Shown piece after piece: positions 45,401 through 60,360 of a stretch of 64,000 bases of DNA. The position numbers and the translations under genes were made by a program. Source of the DNA: Spirodela intermedia (taxonomy: Eukaryota; Streptophyta; Magnoliopsida; Alismatales; Araceae); contig LR746265.1 in NCBI GenBank assembly GCA_902729315.2, positions 6,056,892 through 6,120,891 on the forward strand, read 5' to 3'. The stretch's first letter is position 1. Each line of letters opens with the position of its first letter. The notes under the pieces were generated by a model, which was not told the DNA's origin, did no database searches, and saw only the letters and a list, made by a program, of their open reading frames with translations.

Positions 45401-48400
45401 TTCTTGTGGCCATAGCATGGTGATGATACCAATCAAGCCATCGCTGTACAGATGACTTCGACTTCTCCAAAGTAACTCAGAACCAATCAACTTGGGACCC
45501 CCCCCTCGTGCCCCCCATTTCTAGCTACCAATGGAAGACCTTAATCATGGTGGAACGCTAACTAAACCTGGACAAACCACCAAACTTCGCAACTTCCTGG
45601 AACTCCATTGAACGGTCAGATGAAACTCCCCAAATTCTCATCCGGAAACTAAACTTCCTGTTGTTTTCAAACTCTTGCTTATTTTAAAACCTTATATTAA
45701 CATAGACAAGAGCAAAATAGTCAGTATCGCTTCTTCTAGGAGCTAAAAAGGAAGAAAACTTACCATTTTACTATTCGTTTCCATTTCCTATTTTTTTTTT
45801 CTATTTTTTATTCATATAAAAACTTCGGTGTCTCCCTCTACTAAATAGTGAATGCAACCTACCAGAGGTATGCTTTCTTTACCCGCCAGTTTGATTGCAT
45901 TACTGTGTGCACAGACTATAGATGACATGATTTCGATGGACACAATAAATAATCCAAGACAAAACATAGAAATAAGCAATTGGAATAAACGATTGAGAAT
46001 TTCTTTAAGGCTGACAGCACAACCTCAAAATAAATTTTAATAAGGGTAGCAAAATTTTAGAGAATCATTATTAAGATTACTTATCCAAGAGCTCAGAAGG
46101 TTCTATCAACTTAATAATACGAAGCTAGTCAAGCTGATATTGATATTACTTCTAAACGTGGGTTGATGCTTATATGAAGGATGTCATCCACTTAATGTGT
46201 TACCATGCCTTTACGAGAGGTATGCCATCTCCATGAAGCATTTGATAGATCACATCTTTTTATTATTTAATAACATAAGTACTGTCTTCAATCTTCTCCT
46301 AAAAAAAATAAATTAAGCAACTATTCAACAGAACGTGTGCAGCAAAGCTTTATTTCTTGAACATTTGGTCGTAGCAATTGCAATTTGCAGCATTAGTTAT
46401 GATGTCTACTTAGGTGTCCCTATTCTCTCTTGGCTACCTCAATCTTTTTAGGGCCGACCTCACATACATCACAGTCCGTTTGTAGTCGTCTTGCAGACCT
46501 TCCTTTATGAGAGATGAGATACATAAAGTGAAACAAATGCATCACAGAACGCTAGCTCAAGAGAATGATAAACTGAGAGCTGGCAGCTGGATATGCACGA
46601 CATTTCTCGTACAATATATATAAAAAAAAATTGCAAATTAAAAAACCGTTGCAATGCTCATAGAGAGAGTAAAATCTCATAAAACAGCTGCATATGGCTA
46701 AATATTATGGCAGTAAAGGAACGTAAGTTACCTCAGAAGTGACAGAAGAAAATTCTGTGAAGGAAGAATCCACCAGAGGAGTTGCTGCATTGCAGTAATT
46801 GTGAAACATATTCACTAGATGCTTCTAGATCAAAACATCAAACAAAAGGCACAATATTGGACATCCAGCAGTTATTAAGAACTGAATCTTGAAAAATTTC
46901 AGTGTTTTCAGTGACATAGCGATCAAGTTGGCTGAGATGTATGTGATTAATGAAAATGCAACACGATTTCATTTGATAATCAGCATAACGTAAGTTTTTA
47001 CATAAGTGATGCAGTTTGAAAAAAAATCAGACAATAAAGGGAAAATTTTCAAGCTTATGATTTGGGAACCAAGCGTACATCATCAACAAACCTTCAAAAT
47101 TTGAGCATACTAACTTCGCCAAATTAATGCAGGAAAACGTTCTCAATAAATTTTATTTGCTATCAATGCAATTATTTCAAGAGCTCCGCACCAAAATTTT
47201 CATTTTCATTTGACAACTAAACAAGCTAGAATCCTCATAAGTGCTCCTTTGTGCTTTCAGATAAATTTCATATATGGACCTTAACCAGAGCTATCAGAGT
47301 CATTTAAATGCATAGCGTATGGATGTTTAAGCCAATTTATTAAATAAAATATTTTTTATGATTTCTAAACAATCTGTGAGAACAGTTTCCGACACCCAAA
47401 ATGAATCAAGCACCAGTGCTATTCGGATATCAGGCTAAAAATTAAAAAGGAGAAAAAATAGCCACAAGAATTTAAATCAACAACTATAAACTCAACTATT
47501 TGAATCTGCATATTCGAGCTCCTCATCACTATCCTGGATAGTTGGCTGAGGACGTAGAGAGACTTTTGAATAAGCAGGAATGATGCTTTTCTGCCCGACT
47601 ACCACCTGAATAAGGAAACAATATTACAGTCACGCCAATGATAGAAGTTGGTTCAATGAAATGCATCGAAAGATTTGAATACCAATGGTAGAAATTGAAA
47701 AGTAAAAAGAAGAAAAGTAAGTGCTTGTTAGGAGATCATGTCAGCTAACATTTGAATATTATATGGTATTTGGTGTCACATCTGGCCCTTGGGAGGCTAA
47801 TTCAAATCACATACTCATCAAATTACATAAGACAAAAACTACCAGTACCTTAAACAACATTGTAATAGTCAATAAAGAAAGGAAAACTCTGTACCATTTT
47901 GTTATGATAGTCCTCCTAATGTTGATAGTATAATAATTTCACTAAAACTGTGCTGCACTCAAATTCTACGAAAACAGTTCTACATTAGCTGGAGGGAACT
48001 GTTTTGTCAATGGGCAAAGAATAATCTTTTGATTGAGATAAAAGTATCATGTGCTCGTGGATAAACTTTGAAAGAAAATAATTACATAGTAAGAATTCTT
48101 GGACAGAAGTTAAGAGACTACGAAAACTAATCCCAGGTTTAAAAAATGGATCAACTAGGTCGTGAGTTACACTTTTTATAATATGTTAAATTATGAGCAA
48201 AATACTGAAGCTCAGTCAGTCTATGAACGATTACAGGCTACAATTTCTAGTTCTTCTAATCAAGAGAAAATTAAATAATTTGCAAGAGCTAAAAAATAGA
48301 ACTTTCCCGTCAAATATTCGAGATTACTAACCTATCCGGTGGAATAACATTTTAAGAAAGATTAACTGGAAACTAACTTGGAAAGACAACTTTCTTTCGC

Positions 48401-51400
48401 ATTTTTGAGGCTGTAAAATTTTTCAATATTATAAAAGAAAATTCAAACGGCACCAATATGTAGATGGAACAGCACTCACAAGACAATTATCTATTGGAAA
48501 GTAAGAAATGGATTTTTCTGGAGTTCTTCACCACATGAAGAGAATTAAAGTCATAAGAGGGTTCCTCTGCCTGGAAAGAAACAAATAAGGAAGGGAAGGA
48601 AAGCCATTCGTAGAAGTGGGAAAGAGTGTGTAGCGAGTGGAAGAGGGCTTAAACAGCCAGATTGAAATTTTCAATGAAGTTCTGATGCCAACTGCCCATA
48701 AGCCACAGTAAAAGTTCACTCGGCTATTGTTCCTGAGAAATATGACAAAACGGGCAGTGAAAAGCGCTTCTACGTAGTTATCAATCTTCTTTTCCCTCCA
48801 TCTCAGGGGAAATGTTTTGAAATAGTTATTTTCTATCAGCGTGTTCAAGCATAGTAATCCAGTTTCACATTTTGAGAAGACTAGTAGCCCTTTAGGAAAT
48901 GAAAGCAGGTAAGAATGGTCAGTTCGATAAACAGTGACTTTTAACAGATGAGATGTAAAGGTTTACACCGTAATATGTTGTTAACGCAAGTGTGGATTTA
49001 TGATCTTGGGAAAGACAAAATAACATGCCAATACTCAGTTAAAGGTACTTCGACAGGATGAAGATTGTAAATTTGGTGGGCAATTCTAGATTCAGGGAAA
49101 ATCATTCCTACTGCGGCAATATCTCGGGGAAACATTGAACATTAATCACCTGTCGCAGGTGATAGAACACAGTAAGTTACAGATAGGAAATGAATACTAA
49201 CTGTATGCCCCAAAAATTTTGAATTACCAGAGATACTTGAAAGCATTTGCGAAAGAACTGATAATTTGAGCCGGCCTCATTATAAGTAATCCATAATAAT
49301 TCCAAACAGTAAGAAGTTTCCTATCCATCCTATTCAGAAAAACATCATTAGAAACTAATTCCTACAAGCATTGTTAAAGGTTACTTAGTGGGTACAGGGC
49401 AGAAGGAACTTTAAACATACATAGGATGTTACCAATAAAACCTATACTAACCTATCCGGTTTTGGAATAATTCCTCAAATCGTCGAACAAGTTGAAACTA
49501 ACAGATGTTCATATCAGATTGTTGACGAAACATGATACAGAAAGTGGTTAAATTAAGACGTGGAGAAACTGTTTAGTATGCAGAACCATTATAGAACATT
49601 TATCACCTATAATATCAAATAAATTATCAATTAATCCCACATACTTGCACAATAAGAGAACTTACCTTGAATGATAATATGACACCAGGTTCTAAAATAG
49701 CACCTGCCTTCAAAATAACCCCATCACAAACAATTGCGTGACTTAACTTGCAATTATTTTCAATGATAACTCTATCCCATATATAGGAGTTCTCAATCAA
49801 AACATTATTTCCAATTATACAATCTTCACCAATAACTGAATGAAAAATCTTACTACAGTCCCCAATTGTAGAACTATCTCCTATCAATGAGAAACCACCT
49901 ATGTACGTAGAGTGTGATAATGTTGCACCTGCAAGTGAAAATACATTGTTACTAGTAGTCAAATTATATTGAAGAAAACGACTCAGACAACTGACTTTTA
50001 TTCTAGAAAGAGCCAATGCCTCACTTTTACAATAAACTGCAAAGAGACAGGGCGCCATGCTTTCTTCTTCAGTGGGACATGGTACTATTCCATCAATGGT
50101 AAAAAGCCATTACACGTGGATAAAAACATCTTTTCTTCTCTCCAGGAAAAACAAACTGTCATAAATGTCGAAATGGAATAGCATCTCTCTTTCTAAGGGA
50201 GAAAGATATTTTGTCTCTCTCTCTAAGGAGTTCAGAAAATATGGAACACACAATTTTCAAAGGGAAAATGGTAAAGTTTTTAATTCTCCCCAAACAAAAT
50301 GGATCACACCATAATTTAAGGTTCATCTACTATCCATGATTTTAGAAGCATTATTTACAGTTCATTTTCCATCCATCATATCAAATGAATCATACCATAG
50401 TTTATAGCTCATTAGCAATTTGTAATTTAAATTCCATATGATTGTAAGAACTGAAAGCTGTTTTTCCATTGTTAAAACTAAGATGGCATTCGTGGATTTT
50501 CCCAAGATTTGAAACCACACACAGAAGACGAAGCTGGAGAATCTTTGTTTGGCACAACTAAAGACCAACGAGGCAATTTTTTTAAGGTGGTATACAATGG
50601 GCTAAATCATATCACGAAATGAAAAATCACTGAGAACTACAAGCAGATGCACAGAACGAGTAAAACCTACAATCGTTATAGTATTTATGAAGTTGAAAAT
50701 CTCAGCAATTTTTGGAGATGTTAAATCTATAAAACCAGGAATCTGGCAAACTCTGACTGAGCTACCCTCTCCCCAAAGGTTCAACTACGTGAATTTAATC
50801 ATAGGAACTTACGATGTAATTAATTCGCAGCTCCTCTTCAAAAGATAAAAACCCTTAACATATCTCATGATGATGCCTTTTACATATATGGTAAAACATG
50901 ATGTGCACTACTTCAAACTTCTATCGATAAAAATAATGAAAGTTTTGATTTCAATCTAGAACGTTGGTCATAACAAAAATACAGTTTGACATATATATTG
51001 GATTTTCATTGCGCCTCAAAGAAATATCCGCGTCCAAAGTTTATATTAAAACAGCTGGTAAGATTAGAAAAGAAACAACAAAAAAACTGCATCATAAAAA
51101 TAGTGATTGGCCTGATATTAGACGATTTACCTGCAAATTTTAGAGGAGAAATTTCCATAAACATTGAGACGGAATCATAGCCAAAAAAATGTTTCACAAA
51201 ACTTCTAAAAAACTGTTTGAGAGGATACTAGATATCTAGACAATTTCAGATTTCAGCAAACGAGAATATTTTCATCCAACTAAAGTGCATGTTATATTTA
51301 TGAAGTATTTTGTGTTAACACTAGATAATCAGCAGAACATCCATATCAGTAATCTCCAACAAATATATGCGAAGTAGCCCGTTGATTATAGATCGAATCC

Positions 51401-54400
51401 TGATAGAATAATGGAAACGATTTCGAGAGTAATGAAACTCAGCTCTTCCTATTAAAAACGCACGTCCGCCTAATTTAAAAAAAAAACTTTGGATAGTATA
51501 GAGAATGCAATCGCATGAGATGATTGGTGTTACAGAACAAGTGAAGTCAGAACAAAAGAAAAAAAACTGCTAGTCAGGATTTATGATAAAAATTCTGCAC
51601 ATACCCGGGGCTTTATAAATACCCTCTCTTTCAAGCATGACCTGCCCACATTTTCCAAAAGACTGAGCATTTGGGACCAGTGGATACGTCCACCTTTGGA
51701 GTATGTCCTTACTAACGGTATCATAGCTCCTAAAATTATCAACTCTCGCAGCATAACTGCCATTGATTTCATGCGTGAAAATTTTATATCCCATAATCTG
51801 AAGTAGAAGAAAAAATAATGAAAAATAATTCCTCATTTCTGAGTATGAAGAAAATAATAGAATTCAAAAAGAAGACATCAAACACAAGCTTTTAACTTTA
51901 TCTGATTACCTGCCTAAAGCACGAAAACCAATAAAAGGCCCAAGCAAAGACGGCTACTGTAGATAAGAAATGAGCGTAAAAAGTCTAAAAATGGAGGGAT
52001 ATTTATCTCTAGTTTTAGTTACTCACATCATCTTGGTGTAAGACACGGCCATTAGAGATGTGATTCTTTAGTTCACTGACTGCACACATATACGTTCCTC
52101 CATTGTCTTTAACTCATTAAAGAAGGATCAATATTTCATTACCAAGTTGTACTGATGAGCATGATGCAAGAAAGTTCACATAATTGATAATGCTTCTCGA
52201 AAGAAGAGGAGTATCAGCACTGTGGTTGACCACAAATTCTCTTCGAGTGACATTCCTTCAAAGACAAATCACTACACCTATTTGAACCCAAGACTTTGTA
52301 AGCGATTCCTATTTTTTTGCCACATTTCTTAATATGTGCATCCAATAGCTTCCTAACATATTTCAAAAATTGTTGGGAAGAAAGCAAATGACAAGAAGTT
52401 GAATGCCAGAGAATTCATTTCAATCTTGTTTCCAGTAGTTCCATCTTAAAGAGGGGATACCAATTTTTTAGCAGAAAATCCGCACATCTGTACCCCAGCA
52501 TTCTAGCCTACCGTTAAAACCAAAATTGATATCTGAATTAGTATGACTATAACTAAGCTATACTTTGATTCTGCTCGTCTTCCCCAAAGAGCTACATGAA
52601 AAAGTCTCAACCAAATTCACAATGGTTTCGCAAGCCTGTATATTTCATCATCTTTGAGACATTTTTCTGATTACAAATTCCACATGATGCACAAACGAAA
52701 CAGTTTGTTGGTGCCCAAATGATAACTCATTCCTCGGATGGCTTTTTTACCCATCCAGGTTTCTACCTTCAATCAAACACTGATACATTATAATGTTGAA
52801 AAATTATGTTGTTTGCTTTCATCATCTGTCTAACAATATGATGACTTTAATTCAGGAAAAATGTCTAAAACAGTAGAGCATCTATGTCAACGCGTTCACA
52901 CAGGTACAAGCAAAACGTTCTCATTCTTACTACTGGAATTTTGGAAGCAAGAATGTGTCACGAACTCCAACAACAACAACCCCTGTAGATTTTCAGTTAC
53001 CTGAAAGCACAAGCTTTATTTTTAATTTTTTTTCTGAAAATTAAGAACCACCTTCTCATCAATGTAGAGCGTGACTCCATTGCTTTGAATTTAATAGATA
53101 GGAGCACCTGCATACACTAAAATTCTTGCATCTTGCCCATTAATGCTCCACTCCGAACCAGAAAAAACCATTGGAGTTCAAATTATCTCTGAGATGCCTG
53201 GTGTAAGTTTTAGTCCCTCACCTCTACGCACCGTTGGCTAACAAATGTTTATAATACCTATATGGGATTCACACTACTATCCACGAATCCCTCTCCCACT
53301 GGCATTACGCCTTTGAATTCTTATCAACCCCACACCCCTGAGAATTGCCAGAGATTCACATTACACGAGAAATTTCACACAAAACTGCAGCAAGCTACAA
53401 TTTTTTTACAGACGAAAATCAGAAAAAAAACGTTAAAAATAATAGAGTTACTGATTGAAAACTCAATTGGTCATAGGCTCATAATCAAATTCAGGAAAAA
53501 ATTATCAGAGAGGGCTATAAAACTACACTCCACGGATTCATTACAGAAAATACTAAAAGAATAAACACCAGTAAAAGAAGATTACACACAAATATAGAGA
53601 GCCAAAGCATTTACAAGGCCAAATAAGAGCAGATGATTAGTTGAGGATAATACAGCTTACATCATCAAGAAGCAAGCCCTTTACAAAGTGACGGCGGAGA
53701 TGTTGATAGTCGAAATTGTCCGTGAAAAGACTAAGAACTTCTGGTGAGCAAATATCAATATAGCAGTCCTGCACAAAAATCACAACATTCACTTTAACGA
53801 TTTTCATTCTTAAATTTCTAGACTGATGTACATGCACAAGTAGATCACAGCGAAAACATCAAAATGAACACAACAGTATCTTTCTGTCAGGGTTCTTCCA
53901 CATCCATTTGATAAGGCAATGAATACAATGATACTAAAGCCTATGGTCAGCAAAAAACCACCATTACTCTACGTTCCGTTTCTAAGGTTTACCTGTGATG
54001 ATCATAGTATACCTATCGAGATAACACAACAGAAGACACAGAGATGTACAGCAACACCCATGGAACAAGAATGATAATATTTTGAAAGGAAAAAGCAATT
54101 TTTTGGCAAGGTTTTAACTGAACAACGTAATAACAGATCAACAGCATAGCACAGATGGAGAAAAAGGTTCAACTAAGTATTCCCTGCACGCTTTAGGTTC
54201 TGATTTTCGGTTCTCTAAACATAATGAAGGTTGGGATTTCGATGTGGAGCATTTCACACAGAAAAGTACCAACTTGTGATTGATGGGCTTCCTTAACAGA
54301 GAACATTAAAATAATATGATCTATGTGTGGAGGAAAACTTATTGGAGAGTTTACACATCAGATCTCCATTATAACGATAAATATGACAGAGGCTAATTTA

Positions 54401-57400
54401 GAAAGTAGACCTGTGATATTATCCACCAGGACAGTGGAGGAAACATGGGCATGCTGGCATTGGTGATACTACTCAGAGGGGCCAAAAATTGATGGGCCCC
54501 TTTCTAAAAAGTGAGTAGGGTCATGTAATCATCCAACGAGGAATAAGAAGTATGTGCAAGACTTCTTGACAAATGTGGAACAATAGAAACGATCCAATGT
54601 CCTAGAGGCGATATTAACTAGAGAGTGATCAAAAGTGCTTGCGATAGAGTGACTGGGCAAAGGAATGTTGCAGTGGGAGAGAAATGCAGTTCAGTTTGGG
54701 AGAGCTTATTGTTTAATATAACTCACCACCTCAGTTTAGCACCTGTGATTGTACACAAGAAATTTTCATGGCATCTTGACACATACATCCTCATCTCTCT
54801 TTGGATTTTAGTTCATACTGTATTATCCACTTTCAAAAATAAAAAAACTAAATGTTAAATACTTCTTCATTTTTTTCCCTCCAGTGAAAAGCGGGGAGAC
54901 GTCTAAAAGTTCAGAGAACATCATTGAAAGCTCAAAGATTAAATACCAGCAACAGCAGTGAAAAGTTACAATAGGGATTTTAAGAAATTATTTATAGGGT
55001 GACTAAATGAAGGTACCTTTGTAATAAACGCTCAGCGTTTGAACATATATTTCTATTACAAAAAAATGCTCAGCGGGTTTGTCGATTATTTCAAGCTTCA
55101 ATGATATATCAAAGAATCTGTTTAACCACTTTCCATGTTTGCTATTAAGTTAAAAACAAATTACTTTAGCAGTAAAATGCAATAAATAAACTTCTCAAGC
55201 CTGCTGACCACAGAATTCAAGCATATAACTGTTTCAGGATACTATTTTTTTTCATCATATAGCATATCCTAATCGATTTTCAAAATGCAAGAAGATTTTA
55301 ATGTCCCCCTTTTCGCTGTTTTGTAAACACTCTTTACTGAAGAGTAAAGATAAACAAACACACGGGTGGGTTTTGTTCAACATTATGGTGCAATAATTGC
55401 ACATTAAAGCTAATTTACAAGAACTAGATGGCTGACCCTATCATATTCTTATTTAAATACCAGAGTGATAATATAACTTCCAGAAAAAGCCAATAGATCC
55501 AATAGCCTAGTTGTTCTTCCAGGTTGTGGGACAGAAGACTTGTCTCCACTTGAAGTATCTACACTGCAAGGAGACAATGCAAGCTATGTTCTACTGGTAC
55601 GAACGGACGCATGTGTAAAGGACAGCATGATATAAGCTGCAGAAGGATATCCACCCTAAAAGAGAATGGAGATCTTCTTATCATTAATATCAGATACTTT
55701 AATCTGACATTGCTAGTCAAATGGATAAAAAGAACAGTAGTTGAGAGCTTTCGCCATTAGTGATCAAGCAAAAGTAGCACGTCATAATGATTACGGAACG
55801 TAACCAAGAAACATTAATATTGGTTTTGTCTATGACCTCTTTAGCATGTGTGGAAAGGCCAAGAGCTAAGGCAAAAACAACTCCAAAATATATGCAGAGA
55901 ACGGCATATTTTAAGTTACAAAATGACCAAATATGTATCAAACGTTTTCTATATGTTCCAGTACCGTCTTCAATGAGATCTCACACTTCTAAGGCAACAA
56001 AGAGAACCAAGAAGGCATCATTACAACTATCAAAGATAATTGATCATGTAACTATAAAGGAAAACCGAGCGTGATAATAACCTGCTTATTGTTGTGGAAG
56101 AAAAAACCAGAGTTGTCAGACAAGAGTGTTTTATCAAGTGAAACTATGGGCTTTGAATCATCAGATTTGTCTTCATAATACAGAAGCTGTTTTGTCACAG
56201 GATCAATTGCCATGAAAATTTCATCGTTACCAAGGCGAGTATGATGAGTCAAGTATGATGGCTTAACATCCTTCACTAGCATGGTCATTATAGCCTGTGG
56301 ATCTTTTTTCCTTCTTTCCTTGTGCTCTTCAAGCACCTTCACCAGGGCCGCATTGCTCACCGTATCACCACTTATAAGGATAAAGTCTCCTCGAATCTTC
56401 AAAGAAAAACATACATTAAACTCGGATGCAAATATAAAAGTTTGAAACCAAATATACGATGTACTCAGATTGATATCCAAAAGTTTAAAAGAAAAGAGTT
56501 ACACTACAATAAGCAAGGACTGAAAAACAGTCAGTGGAGAGAGGATCTCAAGATTGTTGAAACCACAAAACCAAATCTTCAGGGGGTCGTAACCTCTCTC
56601 TCTCTCTAAATATTATCTATCTATCTATCTCATCGTTCTCCTATCTAGTGGGTCTATTTTTTATAAAATATTGAGATTTCTTATGCTTTTGTGTTTCCAT
56701 AACATTCCTATCCAGCGGACTGATGTTTTATGATTAACTGTTGTATGCTAGGAGTTCTCTTTTTTTTTTTTTGAGACACTATAACGTAAAATTCATTGAG
56801 AAAATACCCATGTCGTGGTACAGGAGTTTAATTAAAGAATGACTGATATTTCCCTAAGGAAGATAATGCACCAATTAAACAGGGATTTTTAGACACAGAC
56901 AAAGAGAGAATTAATACAATAAATGTGGGGAGATATATGGTGAGTGAGATGTTTAATTTCATGAATACGGGAGTTGTGTTGCATCATGGGAAGGTGAAAT
57001 AAATTTTATCCACCTGACCAATGATTAGCTTAATAGTTAATCACATTCTTGTCCAAGAAAGCCTCTATGGCCACTTGAAAACATATAAACCCCATTTTTT
57101 ATGAAAACACCGCCAATCCATCTGTCCCTTTTTGAGCTCAAAGCAACTGGTCCAACTGCCATGTATTTGATTACTTTCTGTTGAAGGAAAAAGGGGGGGG
57201 GGGGGGTATATGAAAATTTTATGACTACATGGGAAAAACACGTGAGACATCTATAACTAGGCTACAACTAAAATCTTAAGGAGTGCGGCTCAGGGAGAAA
57301 ATGTTGAGTATTGCCCAACACAGAGGTGAAGAACGACGGGTAATTTAATATATGTTAGGCTACATGGAAATTAAATTTCCACACAGCCATCATTATCATA

Positions 57401-59559
57401 CCTCATCAGATATGTGGATCAGTCAGTGGGTCGAGCTAATCTAGATCACCATCATAAACCCAAATGTTCTTGATACATAGAAATTGGTTTCGTGCTTACA
57501 TGACATGAAAATATTACGTCAGTAATACGTAAAAATCATCCAAAAGGATATCAAAGATGGGGTAGAAACCATGAGTCTCAAGATCCAATAATAATTGATT
57601 TATCCAACACAATGTACAATGTCTCTAAAATAATGGCATTAATTATAGTAGTAGAGGAGAGAGATGCCGTCAGATAAATTATATTGCCAAAACAGTAAAA
57701 ATCTCCCACTTCTCAAAAAGTACAGATGTACTCGCCTTATGCCCACAATTAAAGATCCAAAAAATAATTATAAAACTATATAACACACATTTCATCGATC
57801 CATTAAAAAGAAGATGCTTGTGTACAAGATGCCCTTTCCTGTTTAAAACATTAAACAAGTCGTTTTAAATTTTAAGCCCTTGATCACAAATTTCCTCCTG
57901 AATAATATGATCAGATAAAGATACACTATCAACCTGAACCGGGGACATGTCAAAAAAAATTGGATGACCGTTTCTGAACTTTACCTGAATGTCTAGATCT
58001 ACCACTGAGTTATTTTATGAATGATTTATGATGGTTTTTATACCCCACCACATATAATTGCCATAATGAATGAATACCACACTCAAGGAAATTTTACTGG
58101 TTTGACCTATCGGCACATAAGGACATTTTTACACTACGCCATTGCCAAGTTTGTAAGAACGTAGAGACCACATCACTCCAAACCTTCACCAAACATCCGT
58201 TTATATAAGATCTAAATCCAATGACCCAAAGCCCGTAAGAAGCCTGAGCTTGTAAGTATAAAGAGGAGACGAAGCAGTCCACCAACGTGCTAAACTGTAG
58301 ATCACATATTCCTGAAAGCATCATAGCGAAACAAAATGAACAAAGAGTGTTTTTATCCCAACATTATTATGCCAAAATATTACCTCGTTTATGACATTTT
58401 TATCATCTAGATGCAATTTTTGCCATAATTTTACGTTGTATCTAAACTTTTGAATGATTAGTCTCCGACATTCCAGACTATAGACTTCATAAAATGCCAA
58501 ATTCATATGATCTTTATTGGATTTGCCTATTTACAGGTGGCATCTCATCCGCACATATAGATGCACGGAAATTGTTCAAATACTGTCATGAAGTTCCCTA
58601 AAGCATGTGCATTTAAGGAATCCATCTGTCAGTCTGCGGTTGATTAAAAAGGAATCCATGGCGAAGAAAATTACTTCCAATAAATTGCGACTATATTTTC
58701 ATGAGCGTAGATAAAAGATGCAAAGATATAAATACCCTGAAGCGTTTAAAAAACTAACATAAATATTACTGAGTTTAGTACGCACGTACCACACTTTTGT
58801 TATAAATTGCACGGAGAGCATCCCCTGCACTAATAGAATCTTGAGACTCTATCGTCATGACAGAAAACCTAGGTTGATTCAACCATCCGGCCACTTGTAA
58901 ATAGTCTTTCACTTGTTTTGCATGAGCACAACAGAATACAAAAACCTCCTTTACACCAACAGATTCAAGCCATACCATGGAGTACTCTATCATGGGTACA
59001 TTGACCAATGGCAGGAGCACCTAAGTCAAAAAAAAATACAATGTGACATAAATTTCGTAAGTTCACATGGGAGAGGAAGATTTCCCAGCCTTATTATTAA
59101 AATTCCTGCAAGAAAATTGCGTTATATTTACGCTGATGACTAAAAGAGATGAACTTTTCGACGAAGAACGTAAAAACAGATGATAAACATTAGTATCTCA
59201 TTTTCAGTTGTCTAGAAAGTAGACACAAGAACGTTTTGTTCCAAATTATCTTGATTGGAGACAGAAGCATGCAATTAGAGAAAGTTTTTGCTTCATCAGA
59301 AACCCTATGGACTCGCATAAAAAGCCACCACTAAGTATCCAACCACAACAGGCAGCGCGAAATTTGGAGGGCACTTAAAGGAAGGGTACCAAGGAAGCAG
59401 ATGCAAGAGCCTGCGGCTGCTACTTACTTTAGGACGCTCGAGTGTAATGGGCCGGAACTTTTGGGTGAAGCTGTCGGCCAGGAGGATAGCCTGCAACGGC
59501 ACCCGAGAAAGCTCCTCGGGATCGTCCCCGGAGGCCCTGGACCCCTTCCTCTGCGACAT
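39500..59559 (-). CDS. EIF2B5: Translation initiation factor eIF2B, epsilon subunit
   Basis: A 20-kb intron-rich gene. Exon 1 (59428-59559) opens [16 protein letters not shown] and holds [15 protein letters not shown]. The next exon starts at 59020 ([20 protein letters not shown]) and, with about 56080-56400 ([20 protein letters not shown]), forms the nucleotidyltransferase-like domain. Later exons include about 53660-53770 ([11 protein letters not shown]), 51605-51800 ([19 protein letters not shown]) and 49665-49930, a hexapeptide left-handed beta-helix ([20 protein letters not shown]). Then come an acidic linker (47495-47610, 44500-44770) and the C-terminal W2/HEAT domain (43240-43340, 42285-42365, 41620-41715, 40340-40465), ending with the tiny exon 39500-39529, WLQEAEEED. 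Epsilon is the catalytic subunit of eIF2B, exchanging GDP for GTP on eIF2; the W2 domain carries that activity. All three expected domains are present, so the gene looks intact. Confidence 0.95.
40928..40978. repeat. (CAT)n(TAT)n microsatellite in an eIF2B epsilon intron
   Basis: A run of about six CAT units passes directly into about nine TTA units. It lies between the exons of the W2 domain. Confidence 0.9.
45155..45186. repeat. (TCCAAAG)4 heptamer repeat
   Basis: Four near-perfect tandem copies of the heptamer TCCAAAG lie in an eIF2B epsilon intron, at the edge of the unexplained 99-codon frame at 45191-45490. Confidence 0.9.
45191..45490 (-). other. Unidentified 99-codon frame inside an eIF2B epsilon intron
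   Basis: A - strand frame of 99 codons with balanced amino-acid composition (tryptophan, proline and leucine rich; for example [19 protein letters not shown] and [16 protein letters not shown]). It is locally less AT-rich than the surrounding intron. The sequence to its right on the + strand (45480-45660) reads in several broken frames on the same strand, as an eroded mobile element or captured gene fragment would. I do not recognise the family and infer no function. Confidence 0.3.
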
Positions 59560-59927
59560 CTCCGCAAGAAGTCCCGCGGTTGACGATCAACTTGCACAGA
59601 CACGAGAGATTGCCGATGCCCACTTCCGCTATTTCCCCTCGAAACTCCCTTCTTCCACCAGCGGTGCGGCTGGGAAGAAGCAGAATTTTCCGCCAGCAGT
59701 TAACGAGAGAGAGGGAGAGTTTGTGGGTAGAACCGTCAATAAGATAATCTAGGGGTTTGATTCCAGTGAGCCAAAAGGCCCGACCCACAACTTTATTGGG
59801 CTGGGTTATTTTACCGCATCTGACGGGCCCATCACTCCGCTTCCTTTCCGGCGTTCAACCCATCGATTTACACCAATTAAAGATTAGACCTTTACTTCCA
59901 CCCATAAAGCTGCTGTTCACATGCGAC

Positions 59928-59969
<42 letters not shown>

Positions 59970-60317
59970 CCACTTCTACGTCGTGTCCGCTTTCTGACCG
60001 AGATGAAGGACGGGCTGAGTCTTGCTACTGTTCCATCGAGTTGGGTTGAGGTCTTCCACCCATCAGTCTACACCAGTTAAAGATCAGACATTTACATGTG
60101 CCTGCTTCTGATAGAGAGAGAAAGAGAGAGAGAGGGAGAGAGAGACAGAGAGACAGAGAGAGGGAGGGAGGGAGGGAGGGCCACTTCTACATGTGCCTGC
60201 TTCTGGCCTAGGTAAAGGAGGGGCTAAGTCTTGCTATCGTTCCATCGAGACGGGTTGAGGTCTTCAATCCATCCGTCTACGCCAACTAAAGATCAGACAT
60301 TCACATGTGCCTGCTTC

Positions 60318-60360
<43 letters not shown>

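Noticed and set aside
59755-59785. GGTTTGATTCC, which resembles a tRNA B box
   Set aside because: No matching A box or cloverleaf could be drawn around it.
59940-60360. Regularly spaced repeats that might suggest a CRISPR-like array
   Set aside because: The units are about 200 bases with microsatellite cores in a plant nuclear spacer. They are tandem repeats, not repeat-spacer structures.
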